From: Tamilnaduibacter salinus
GTDB lineage: Bacteria > Pseudomonadota > Gammaproteobacteria > Pseudomonadales > Oleiphilaceae
Direction of reading: 5' to 3'
DNA length: 64,000 nucleotides
NCBI RefSeq assembly: GCF_003096655.1
Contig: NZ_QEKQ01000001.1
Coordinates: forward strand, 62,001 to 126,000
The position numbers and the translations under genes are program-made. The notes under the pieces are model-generated. The model was not told where the DNA came from. It saw nothing but the letters and a program-made list of their open reading frames with translations, and ran no database searches. Positions 36,271-44,506 of this stretch are shown here, piece after piece. Position 1 is the first letter of the stretch; each line of letters starts with the position of its first letter.

Positions 36271-37853
36271 CGACGGTGTACGTGCCCCGTGATACCACCG
36301 CGCTTGCCCTGGAGGCGGATGCGGTTGCTGAACGCCTGCAGACCGGGGCGGCGCACCGGGGGCAGCCGGTCGACCTGGTTCGCAACGGCTCCCGGGGGCT
36401 GTTCTGGCTGGAGCCGCTTGTGGAAGTCGACACGCCAGACGGGCGAATGGCCTACGGCCCTGTGACGCCCGATGATGTCCCAGGTCTGCTGGACGCCGGC
36501 ATGCTTGGCGGGCAGCCGGATCATCCCCTCTGCCAGGGGCTGACCGAGTCCATTCCCTATCTTCGGGACCAGCAACGACTGACCTTCGCGCGAACCGGGG
36601 TGATTGATCCGGTTTCGCTGGAGGACTACCGGGCATCCGGCGGTTGGCAGGGCCTTGAAGCCGCTCTTGCGATGGCGCCGGAAGCAATTGTTGACGCCGT
36701 GACCGAATCCGGACTTCGGGGGCGGGGTGGGGCCGCGTTTCCCGCCGGCACCAAGTGGCGGACTGTGCTGGAGGCGGACCCTGAGCGGCCCGGCAGCCAC
36801 TGGTCCGGCCAGAAGTTCATTGCCTGCAACGCCGATGAGGGCGATGCGGGCACCTTTGCCGACCGGATGCTCATGGAGGGGGACCCGTACTGCCTGATCG
36901 AGGGCATGGTGATCGCCGGTCTGGCGGTGGGGGCGACCCGCGGATTCATCTACCTGCGTTCCGAGTACCCAAATGCCGCCGGCATCCTGAACGAGGCGCT
37001 CCAACGCGCTGAATCGGCAGGGTATCTGGGGGAATCGGTCTGCGGTTCCGGTCGGGCGTTTCACCTGTCCGTGCGACTGGGTGCTGGTGCCTACATCTGC
37101 GGCGAAGAAACCTCGATGCTGGACAGCCTGGAAGGCAAACGTGGCATGGTCCGCGTGAAACCGCCGTTGCCGGCGCATCGGGGGCTGTTCGGCCAGCCGA
37201 CGGTCATCAACAACGTGCTGACGCTGGCTTCCGTTCCCTTCATCCTGCGAGAAGGTGCCCGGTCCTATGCCGACTACGGCATGGGTCGCTCCAGGGGCAC
37301 TCAGCCTTTCCAGCTCGCCGGCAATATAGCGCGAGGTGGGTTGGTGGAGCTGGCCTTTGGGGTCACGCTCCGGACGCTGCTGGAGGACTTCGGTGGCGGA
37401 ACGGCGTCCGGTGCCCGGATGCGCGCTGTACAGGTGGGAGGGCCACTGGGCAGCTATCTGCCCGAATCCCACTGGGACGAGCCGATGGATTACGAGGGCT
37501 TTTCCGAAGTGGGCGGCATGATCGGGCACGGCGGCATCGTCGTGTTTGACGAGTCGGTCGATATGGCCGCTCAGGCGCGGTTCGCCATGCACTTCTGCGA
37601 GGACGAGTCCTGTGGCAAATGCACGCCCTGCCGGATCGGTGCGGTCCGGGGTGTGGAAGTGATCGACCGCATCATCGCCAATCAGGAGCGGGACACCAAT
37701 CTCACCCTGCTGGACGATCTGTGCGAGACCATGGAGCAGGGGTCGCTCTGCGCTATGGGCGGGATGACCCCGAACCCGGTCCGCAGCGCCCTGCAACACT
37801 TTCCCGAGGACTTCCAGCGCCCGGCACCCACCGCGCACGCTGGGGGAGGCTAA
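36267..37853 (+). CDS. fdsB: NAD-dependent formate dehydrogenase beta subunit
   Basis: A 528-residue NuoF-like subunit that binds FMN and NAD and delivers electrons to NAD. An N-terminal thioredoxin-like part precedes the NADH/FMN fold with GLRGRGGAAFPAGTKW and ACNADEGDAGTFADR. YICGEETSMLDSLEGKRG and the C-terminal cluster motif ESCGKCTPCRIG complete the family pattern. The ribosome-binding site GGAGGTGAG precedes the ATG. It is separated by two bases from fdsA. Confidence 0.95.
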   Translation: MTTVYVPRDTTALALEADAVAERLQTGAAHRGQPVDLVRNGSRGLFWLEPLVEVDTPDGRMAYGPVTPDDVPGLLDAGMLGGQPDHPLCQGLTESIPYLRDQQRLTFARTGVIDPVSLEDYRASGGWQGLEAALAMAPEAIVDAVTESGLRGRGGAAFPAGTKWRTVLEADPERPGSHWSGQKFIACNADEGDAGTFADRMLMEGDPYCLIEGMVIAGLAVGATRGFIYLRSEYPNAAGILNEALQRAESAGYLGESVCGSGRAFHLSVRLGAGAYICGEETSMLDSLEGKRGMVRVKPPLPAHRGLFGQPTVINNVLTLASVPFILREGARSYADYGMGRSRGTQPFQLAGNIARGGLVELAFGVTLRTLLEDFGGGTASGARMRAVQVGGPLGSYLPESHWDEPMDYEGFSEVGGMIGHGGIVVFDESVDMAAQARFAMHFCEDESCGKCTPCRIGAVRGVEVIDRIIANQERDTNLTLLDDLCETMEQGSLCAMGGMTPNPVRSALQHFPEDFQRPAPTAHAGGG

Positions 37854-37855
37854 CC

Positions 37856-40717
37856 ATGTTGGGCTATTTTGATCCCGCGACGGACGCCGGCACGCCGCCG
37901 GTTGAATCAACCGAGCAGGTCCGGCTTACGATTGACGGGCAGTCGGTGACGGTGCCCGAAGGCACTTCGGTCATGCGGGCGGCGGCGCTGGCGGGTATTT
38001 CTATTCCCAAGCTCTGCGCCACCGAATCGCTGGAGGCGTTTGGCTCCTGTCGGCTGTGCCTGGTGGCGATTGAGGGCAAGCGTGGTACCCCGGCTGCCTG
38101 CACAACGCCCGTGGCGGAGGGGATGACGGTCCGTACCGACACGGAACGGGTGCAGCGGCTGCGACGGCAGGTGATGGAACTGTACATGTCCGATCATCCG
38201 CCTGAGTACCTCTCCCGCTCCGACCGCAGTGATTGCGAGCTGCAGGACCGCGTGGCGCAGGTAGGGCTGGAAACCGTCCGCTATGGCTTTGAGGGCAGAA
38301 ACCATCTGGATGCCGAGGTGGACGACTCCAACCCCTATTTCCAGTTCGACCCAGCCAAGTGCATCGTCTGCTCCCGGTGCGTGCGCGCCTGTGATGAAGT
38401 GCAGGGCACCTTCGCGCTGACCATCCAGGGGCGTGGTTTTGATTCCACGGTGGCGGCCAGCCAGGATGACGACTTCATCGATTCCGAATGCGTTTCCTGC
38501 GGCGCCTGCGTTCAGGCCTGCCCCACCGACGCGCTGCTGGAGAAGAGCATCATCGAGGAGGGGCTGCCGGATCACAGTGTGCGCACCACTTGTGCCTACT
38601 GCGGCGTGGGCTGCTCGTTCAAGGCGGAAATGAAGGGCGAGCGACTGATCCGGATGGTGCCGGATCAGGACGGCCACGCAAACCACGGTCACTCCTGCGT
38701 GAAAGGGCGTTTCGCGTTCGGGTATGCCACGCACCCGGACCGCCTGACGACGCCGATGATTCGCAACCACATCGACGAACCCTGGCGGGAAGTGGGCTGG
38801 GAAGAGGCCATCGACTTCGCCGCCCGGCGACTGAAGGCCATCCAGGCCGAACACGGTCGTGAGAGCATTGGGGGCATCACCTCCTCGCGCTGCACCAACG
38901 AGGAAACCTACCTGGTCCAGAAGCTGGTCCGGGCCGGCTTTGGCAACAACAACACGGACACCTGCGCGCGGGTCTGTCATTCGCCGACCGGCTATGGCCT
39001 CAAGATGACGCTGGGCGAATCCGCCGGCACCCAGACGTTCGATTCGGTGATGCATTCGGACGTGATTCTGGTGATCGGGGCGAACCCCACGGATGCCCAT
39101 CCGGTGTTTGCCTCGCAGGTGCGCCGCCGCCTGCGCCAGGGCGCAACACTGATCGTGGCCGATCCGCGGGCGATCGACCTGCTGCACACGCCCCACGCCG
39201 ATCCGGGGCTGCACCTGCCTCTGAAACCGGGCACCAACGTGGCGCTGATCAACGCCATGGCCCATGTCGTGGTCACCGAAGGGCTGGAAGACCAGGCCTT
39301 CATCGACCAGCGTTGCGATCCGGACGCCTTCCAGCGCTGGCGGCGGTTCATCAGCGAAGAACGGCATTCGCCGGAGGCGACGGAATCCGAGACCGGCGTC
39401 CCGGCGGATCGCCTGCGCGAAGCAGCACGGCTATTCGGAACCGCCGGTAACGCGTCGATTTACTACGGTCTGGGCGTGTCCGAGCACAGCCAGGGTTCCA
39501 CCATGGTGATGGGCATCGCCAATCTGGCCATGGCCACCGGTAATATCGGTCGCGAAGGTGTGGGGGTGAACCCGCTGCGGGGCCAGAACAACGTCCAGGG
39601 CTCCTGCGACATGGGTTCCTTCCCCCACGAGCTGCCCGGCTATCAGCACGTTGGCCTCGAGGACGTACGCCACTCGTTCGAGCTGGACTGGGGCGTCACC
39701 ATCGACGACGAGGCGGGGCTGCGCATTCCCAACATGCTGGATGCGGCCATCGACGGCGATTTCCGGGGCCTGTATGTCCAGGGCGAGGACATCGCCCAGT
39801 CCGATCCCAATACCCAGCATGTGGAGGCGGCGCTGCGCTCGCTGGATTGCCTGATTGTCCAGGACCTGTTCCTGAACGAAACCGCCAAGTTCGCCCATGT
39901 GCTGTTGCCGGGTTCATCCTTCTTGGAGAAGGACGGCACCTTCACCAACGCCGAGCGCCGCATCAACCGCGTGCGTCAGGCGATGACGCCACTGGCGGGC
40001 AAGGCGGACTGGGAGATCACCCAGGACCTGTCCAATGCGCTGGGCTATCCGATGCATTACAGCCATCCGTCCGAGATCATGGACGAGATTGCCCGGCTGA
40101 CACCGACGTTCCGGGGCGTCAGTTTCGAGAAGATCGACCGGCTGGGCAGTATCCAGTGGCCCTGCAACGACGAACACCCCGAGGGCACGCCCATCATGCA
40201 CGAGACCGACTTCCCGATCGGGCTGGGGCGTTTCGCGGTGACCGAGTACGTGCCCACCACCGAGCGTTCCAACAGCCGCTATCCACTGCTGCTGACCACC
40301 GGGCGCATTCTCAGCCAGTACAACGTTGGCGCCCAGACCCGGCGCACCCGCAACGACACCTGGCACGCCGAGGATGTGCTGGACCTGCACCCGCAGGACG
40401 CCGAGGACCGGGGCATCCGTGACGGTGATTGGGTGGGCATTACCAGCCGGACCGGCAGCACTGTCCTCCATGCCGTGGTCAGCGAGCGCATGCCGCCGGG
40501 CGTGGTCTATACCACCTTCCATCACCCGGTCAGCGGTGCGAACGTCATTACCACCGACAATTCCGACTGGGCGACCAACTGCCCGGAATACAAGGTGACG
40601 GCCGTGCAGGTGGAGAAAGTGCATCAGCCCTCCCGCTGGCAACAGCGCCATGAGGCGGATGATCGCCAGCAGAGGGCCTTCCTGACCGGGTCCCTCGCTG
40701 TGCCGGAAGATGAGTGA
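37856..40717 (+). CDS. fdsA: NAD-dependent formate dehydrogenase catalytic alpha subunit (Mo/W-bis-MGD)
   Basis: A 953-residue catalytic subunit. The N-terminal ferredoxin-like domain carries CATESLEAFGSCRLC, then a His/Cys cluster. Two [4Fe-4S] motifs (CIVCSRCVRACDEV and CVSCGACVQACP) precede the molybdopterin domain, which begins TCAYCGVGCSF. DTCARVCHSPTGYGL includes the Cys that ligates the metal. It oxidises formate to CO2. The ATG at 37856 has GGGGGAGG upstream. No stop or selenocysteine codon interrupts it. Confidence 0.96.
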   Translation: MLGYFDPATDAGTPPVESTEQVRLTIDGQSVTVPEGTSVMRAAALAGISIPKLCATESLEAFGSCRLCLVAIEGKRGTPAACTTPVAEGMTVRTDTERVQRLRRQVMELYMSDHPPEYLSRSDRSDCELQDRVAQVGLETVRYGFEGRNHLDAEVDDSNPYFQFDPAKCIVCSRCVRACDEVQGTFALTIQGRGFDSTVAASQDDDFIDSECVSCGACVQACPTDALLEKSIIEEGLPDHSVRTTCAYCGVGCSFKAEMKGERLIRMVPDQDGHANHGHSCVKGRFAFGYATHPDRLTTPMIRNHIDEPWREVGWEEAIDFAARRLKAIQAEHGRESIGGITSSRCTNEETYLVQKLVRAGFGNNNTDTCARVCHSPTGYGLKMTLGESAGTQTFDSVMHSDVILVIGANPTDAHPVFASQVRRRLRQGATLIVADPRAIDLLHTPHADPGLHLPLKPGTNVALINAMAHVVVTEGLEDQAFIDQRCDPDAFQRWRRFISEERHSPEATESETGVPADRLREAARLFGTAGNASIYYGLGVSEHSQGSTMVMGIANLAMATGNIGREGVGVNPLRGQNNVQGSCDMGSFPHELPGYQHVGLEDVRHSFELDWGVTIDDEAGLRIPNMLDAAIDGDFRGLYVQGEDIAQSDPNTQHVEAALRSLDCLIVQDLFLNETAKFAHVLLPGSSFLEKDGTFTNAERRINRVRQAMTPLAGKADWEITQDLSNALGYPMHYSHPSEIMDEIARLTPTFRGVSFEKIDRLGSIQWPCNDEHPEGTPIMHETDFPIGLGRFAVTEYVPTTERSNSRYPLLLTTGRILSQYNVGAQTRRTRNDTWHAEDVLDLHPQDAEDRGIRDGDWVGITSRTGSTVLHAVVSERMPPGVVYTTFHHPVSGANVITTDNSDWATNCPEYKVTAVQVEKVHQPSRWQQRHEADDRQQRAFLTGSLAVPEDE

Positions 40718-41550
40718 TGGTTTGGCATGACCGTCATCAAGACGAATCACACCCGGGCTATCAGTCCGCCCGGGTGACGGTTCGCGAGCGCCACGATGAT
40801 GGCTGGTCGGAGCGGACGGTGCCGGATTCGGTGTCCGAAGAAACGGCTGTGGCGCTGGTCTTTAACGGCATTTCCCATGCGGTCATGATGGCGACGCCGG
40901 CGGATCTGGCCGATTTCGCGCTGGGTTTCAGCCTGACCGAAGGGCTGATCACGGGACCGGAAGATCTGTTCGCGGTGGACGTGGACGATTACGGCGAGAC
41001 TGGCATTGAGCTGCAGTGCCACATCCATGGTGCCTGCATGGACGCACTGAAACGACAGCGTCGCAGCCTCGCCGGTCGCACCGGCTGTGGACTCTGCGGT
41101 CGGGAAACCCTGGAAGCGGCCCTGCCGGCCCTGCCCGTGTCGGCGCCGGTCGCCGTGGCTGAGGCGGCCGTCGTTCAGCGGGCGCTGACCCACCTTGACC
41201 AGCACCAGCGCCTGCAACAGATGACCGGCACCATTCACGCCGCCTGCTGGTGCGATTCGCAGGGCGAGGTGCGGATGCTGCGGGAGGATGTCGGCCGACA
41301 CAACGCACTCGACAAGCTGATCGGCGCGCTTGCGGCCCAGGATGTCGAGACGTCGGGGGGCTTTGCGCTGGTCTCCAGCCGCGGCAGCCACGAGATGGTG
41401 GCCAAAGCCGCCCAGGCCCACCTGGGCACACTGGTCACGATTTCCGGCGTCACGGCACTGGCCATCCGGCAAGCGAAGCAGACCGGGCTCAACCTGATCG
41501 GCTTTGCCCGGCGTGGCCGGCAGGTGGTCTATGCAGGAGGGGCATCATGA
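40717..41550 (+). CDS. fdhD: Formate dehydrogenase sulfurtransferase FdhD
   Basis: A 277-residue accessory protein that sulfurates the molybdenum cofactor before insertion into formate dehydrogenase. The sulfur-relay motif CGLC (Cys124, Cys127) and GTIHAACWCD, MLREDVGRHNALDKL and SSRGSHEM are conserved. The start ATG overlaps the fdsA stop (TGATG); GTG three bases earlier is an alternative. Its position inside the fds operon ties it to this enzyme. Confidence 0.94.
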   Translation: MVWHDRHQDESHPGYQSARVTVRERHDDGWSERTVPDSVSEETAVALVFNGISHAVMMATPADLADFALGFSLTEGLITGPEDLFAVDVDDYGETGIELQCHIHGACMDALKRQRRSLAGRTGCGLCGRETLEAALPALPVSAPVAVAEAAVVQRALTHLDQHQRLQQMTGTIHAACWCDSQGEVRMLREDVGRHNALDKLIGALAAQDVETSGGFALVSSRGSHEMVAKAAQAHLGTLVTISGVTALAIRQAKQTGLNLIGFARRGRQVVYAGGAS

Positions 41551-41786
41551 GCACGACCCAGCTCGATCACATGATCACCATGGTCAACCAGATCGTGGAC
41601 AACTGCCCGGGTCAGGAGGACCGCGAGCAGGTCATCGCCACCGCCGAAACCCACCTTCACAAATTCTGGGCGCGCCCCATGAAGAGCGCGATCATCGCGC
41701 ATCTCCACGAGGGCGGTGAGGGGCTGAGCGACACGGCTCAGGAAGTGATCCGGCGCCTGGAGGCCCGGCGCCAGAGAGCGGGGTAG
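41547..41786 (+). CDS. fdsD: NAD-dependent formate dehydrogenase delta subunit
   Basis: A 79-residue small subunit of the FdsD family found with soluble FdsABG formate dehydrogenases and needed for assembly or stability. It opens MSTTQLDHMITMVNQIVDNC and has the conserved FWARPMKSAIIAHL core. It overlaps fdhD by ATGA and has a strong AGGAGGGG ribosome-binding site (41535-41542). It is the last gene of the operon. Confidence 0.92.
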   Translation: MSTTQLDHMITMVNQIVDNCPGQEDREQVIATAETHLHKFWARPMKSAIIAHLHEGGEGLSDTAQEVIRRLEARRQRAG

Positions 41787-41798
41787 GTTGAACTATTT

Positions 41799-41818
41799 GG
41801 GCTGGCTCACACCAGCCC
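41799..41818. terminator. Shared hairpin between convergent fdsD and fhs
   Basis: A 7-bp perfect stem, GGGCTGG and CCAGCCC with a six-base loop, overlaps the 3' end of fhs and lies 12 bp after fdsD. Neither strand has a T tract, so efficiency is doubtful, but it is the only secondary structure in the 20-bp gap. Confidence 0.35.
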
Positions 41819-43543
41819 GAACACCTGACCTTTCTCGTTCAGCCCCATGTCCAGCGCTGCTGGGTGCCTTGGCAGGCCGGGCATGGTCATGACGTCGCCG
41901 CAGACCACCACCACGAAGCCGGCGCCGGCGGCCAGTCGCACTTCCCGCACGGGCAGGGTATGGCCGGAGGGGGCACCGAGCTGCTTCGGATCGGCGGAGA
42001 AGCTGTACTGGGTCTTGGCGATGCACACCGGCAGGTGACCAAAGCCGAGTTGCTCGTACTCCTCGATCTGTCGACGTGCCTCGGTGGAAAACTCGACACC
42101 CGCAGCATCGTAGAGCCGGGTGGCAATGGTGTGGATCTTGTCCGACAGAGAATCCTCGTCCCGGTACAGGAACTGACACTCGGGCGTCCCGTCGTTGAGC
42201 TGGTCCTGCACCGCCTGGGCGAGATCGGTGGCGCCGGCGGAGCCATCGGCCCAGTGGCTGGAGACGACGGCCCGAGCGCCCCATTCGGCGGAAATGGCCT
42301 GAACGGCGGCGAGTTCCTCCTCGCTGTCGGTCGGAAAGCGATTGATGGACACCACCGGTGACAGGCCGAACTGGCGCAGGTTGCGGATGTGGCGTGCGAG
42401 GTTCTCCGCGCCGGCGCGTACCGCCTGCACGTCCGGGTTGCCGAGCTGGCTTTTGGCAACACCACCATGCATCTTCAACGCCCGTACGGTGCAGACCAGA
42501 ACCACCGCATCTGGTTGCAGTCCGGTCTGGCGGCATTTGATATCGATGAACTTCTCGGCGCCCAGGTCCGCACCGAAACCGGCCTCGGTGACCACCACAT
42601 CGTTCAGGCCCAGTGCGGCACGGGTCGCCATCACCGAGTTGCAGCCGTGGGCGATGTTGGCGAAGGGCCCGCCGTGGATGAACACCGGATTGTGCTCGAG
42701 GCTCTGTACCAGGTTGGGCTGCAAGGCGTCCTTGAGGAGGATGGTCATGGCGCCTTCGGCGCCGATGTCACCGACGGTGACGGGCGAACCGTCACGGCGG
42801 CGGCCGACGATGATGCGACTGAGACGGTCCCGGAGATCCGCCAGTCCGTCGGCAAGGCACAGGATGGCCATAAGCTCGGAGGCGACGGTGATGTCAAAGC
42901 CGGTCTCGCGCGGTGTCCCGTGAGCCGGACCACCCAGGCCGGTGATGGTGTGACGCAGTGACCGGTCGTTCAGGTCCAGAACCCGCCGCCAGGTGACTCG
43001 TCGCGGGTCCAGCCCGGATTCGCTGCCCCAGTGGATGTGATTGTCCAGTATCGACGCCAGCAGGTTGTGAGCCGAGGTAATGGCGTGGAAATCGCCGTTG
43101 AAGTGAAGGTTGATGTCCTCCATGGGAATCACCTGGGACCGACCGCCGCCAGCGGCACCCCCTTTCATACCGAAACACGGCCCCAGAGAGGGCTCGCGCA
43201 GGCAGACGGACGAGCGGATGCCGAGCTGGTTGAGCCCGTCGTTCAACCCGACGCTGGTGGTGGTCTTGCCTTCACCGGCCGGGGTTGGGCTGACGGCCGT
43301 CACCAACACCAGCTTGCCGTAGTGGGACGGATCGGGCAGCGTGTAATTGTCCATGTTCAGCTTGGCCTTGTAGTGGCCAAACGGAATCAGACTGTCGGCC
43401 GCCAACCCGAAGTGCTGTTGCGCCAATAGCAGAATCGATTGCGGCTGCACCGACCGGGCGATTTCAATATCGGGTGTGCCGGGCGGTGGCCAGCCTTCGG
43501 CGGTCGCTTCAACGGCAGAAACGTCGGGAGTTTGCATGCTCAC
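41807..43543 (-). CDS. fhs: Formate-tetrahydrofolate ligase
   Basis: A 578-residue enzyme interconverting formate plus THF plus ATP and 10-formyl-THF. The ATP loop TPAGEGKTTTSVG and the family motifs SLGPCFGMKGGAAGGG, FNGDFHAITSAHNLL and EAGFGADLGAEKF are intact. In methyl-oxidising bacteria it can run toward formate and yield ATP. GTG at 43543 is preferred over ATG 43537 because AGGAGA is correctly spaced from it. It is the third gene of the gcvT-like/metF-like/fhs operon, facing the formate dehydrogenase operon. Confidence 0.95.
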   Translation of the reverse strand: MSMQTPDVSAVEATAEGWPPPGTPDIEIARSVQPQSILLLAQQHFGLAADSLIPFGHYKAKLNMDNYTLPDPSHYGKLVLVTAVSPTPAGEGKTTTSVGLNDGLNQLGIRSSVCLREPSLGPCFGMKGGAAGGGRSQVIPMEDINLHFNGDFHAITSAHNLLASILDNHIHWGSESGLDPRRVTWRRVLDLNDRSLRHTITGLGGPAHGTPRETGFDITVASELMAILCLADGLADLRDRLSRIIVGRRRDGSPVTVGDIGAEGAMTILLKDALQPNLVQSLEHNPVFIHGGPFANIAHGCNSVMATRAALGLNDVVVTEAGFGADLGAEKFIDIKCRQTGLQPDAVVLVCTVRALKMHGGVAKSQLGNPDVQAVRAGAENLARHIRNLRQFGLSPVVSINRFPTDSEEELAAVQAISAEWGARAVVSSHWADGSAGATDLAQAVQDQLNDGTPECQFLYRDEDSLSDKIHTIATRLYDAAGVEFSTEARRQIEEYEQLGFGHLPVCIAKTQYSFSADPKQLGAPSGHTLPVREVRLAAGAGFVVVVCGDVMTMPGLPRHPAALDMGLNEKGQVFGLV

Positions 43544-43570
43544 GCGGTTATCTCCTCTGTCCGGGGCGTG

Positions 43571-44485
43571 TCACACGCCGGCCTGTGATGGTTGCTGGTT
43601 CAATTCGTTCGCCTCACTGCACAGTCCGTGAAGCCACTGGGCGGATCGCTCCAGCCCCCCAAACGGAAAGACGTGGATGCCCGCCAGCAACGAGTGCGGT
43701 TCGTCAATGACGTGCTGTGCAATCGACTGCATCAGCCCGTCCGGCGTCCAGGATGTGAGCAGCCGGGCGGCCGAGGGCCGGCGCTTCATCATCCGGGCCG
43801 AAACGCCCACACCGCAGCGCGCGGCGTAGGCAATCAGGGTGGTGAGTTTGGTCGGGCCGGCCAGACCGAAATAGACCGGCATTGGAGTCATGACCTCGCA
43901 GTGCTGCTCCAGCCACTCGAAGAAGGTATCTGAGTCGAACGCGAACTGCGTGACGACCCACATGTGGGTGCCGGTCTCGATGGCATAGTCCCGCTTGCGG
44001 GCCATGGCACTGGTGATCAGGTCGCTGCCTGCCACCGGGTGGCCATCCGGGTGTCCGGCGATGCCCACCTGATGGATACGGTGATCGGCGAGCAGGCCGG
44101 ATTCGAGCACCCCGAGGGTGTCGTCGAAAGGCCCGGCCGGGGCGTCGTTGTCGCCCGCGATCAGCATGATCCGGTGGGTGCCAGTCTCGGTCAGCCCGGC
44201 CAGCCAGTCCCGAAGCTGGTCATGACTTTCCACGGCCCGGGCGGGCACGTGGGGTACGGGGTGCATGCCGTCGCCGATCAGTTTGCGACAGGCATCCACC
44301 GTGCGCTGGAAGTCCGCGCCGGGCAGGAAGGGCACATACACCGAAGTACCACCGGGCAACAGCCCGGCGACATCGTGGGTGTCCAGGATCTGGGATGGGG
44401 TGGCTTCAATGGAGGCCTCCCGGGCCAGATCCTGGAGGATCAGCCCCTGGTCCGTTCCCTGGGCCTGTTCATGAACCAGCTTCAT
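43571..44485 (-). CDS. MetF-like methylenetetrahydrofolate reductase-family protein
   Basis: A 304-residue TIM-barrel protein of the MTHFR superfamily, divergent from housekeeping MetF. Recognisable parts are MHPVPHVPARAV, RIMLIAGDN, the substrate segment VGIAGHPDGHP and ETGTHMWVVTQFAFD, which carries the conserved Gln-Phe pair. Its operon with a GcvT-like methyltransferase and fhs suggests that it oxidises methyl-THF to methylene-THF, as the MetF encoded beside LigM does in lignin-aromatic demethylators. It has 21-27 bp gaps to both neighbours. A biosynthetic role cannot be excluded. Confidence 0.8.
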   Translation of the reverse strand: MKLVHEQAQGTDQGLILQDLAREASIEATPSQILDTHDVAGLLPGGTSVYVPFLPGADFQRTVDACRKLIGDGMHPVPHVPARAVESHDQLRDWLAGLTETGTHRIMLIAGDNDAPAGPFDDTLGVLESGLLADHRIHQVGIAGHPDGHPVAGSDLITSAMARKRDYAIETGTHMWVVTQFAFDSDTFFEWLEQHCEVMTPMPVYFGLAGPTKLTTLIAYAARCGVGVSARMMKRRPSAARLLTSWTPDGLMQSIAQHVIDEPHSLLAGIHVFPFGGLERSAQWLHGLCSEANELNQQPSQAGV

Positions 44486-44506
44486 GGTACGCCTCGCTTC
44501 CGACGG

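Noticed and set aside
36123-37910. 595-codon minus-strand frame opposite fdsB
   Set aside because: fdsB has complete cofactor motifs and good translation signals; the opposite frame is a GC-rich shadow.
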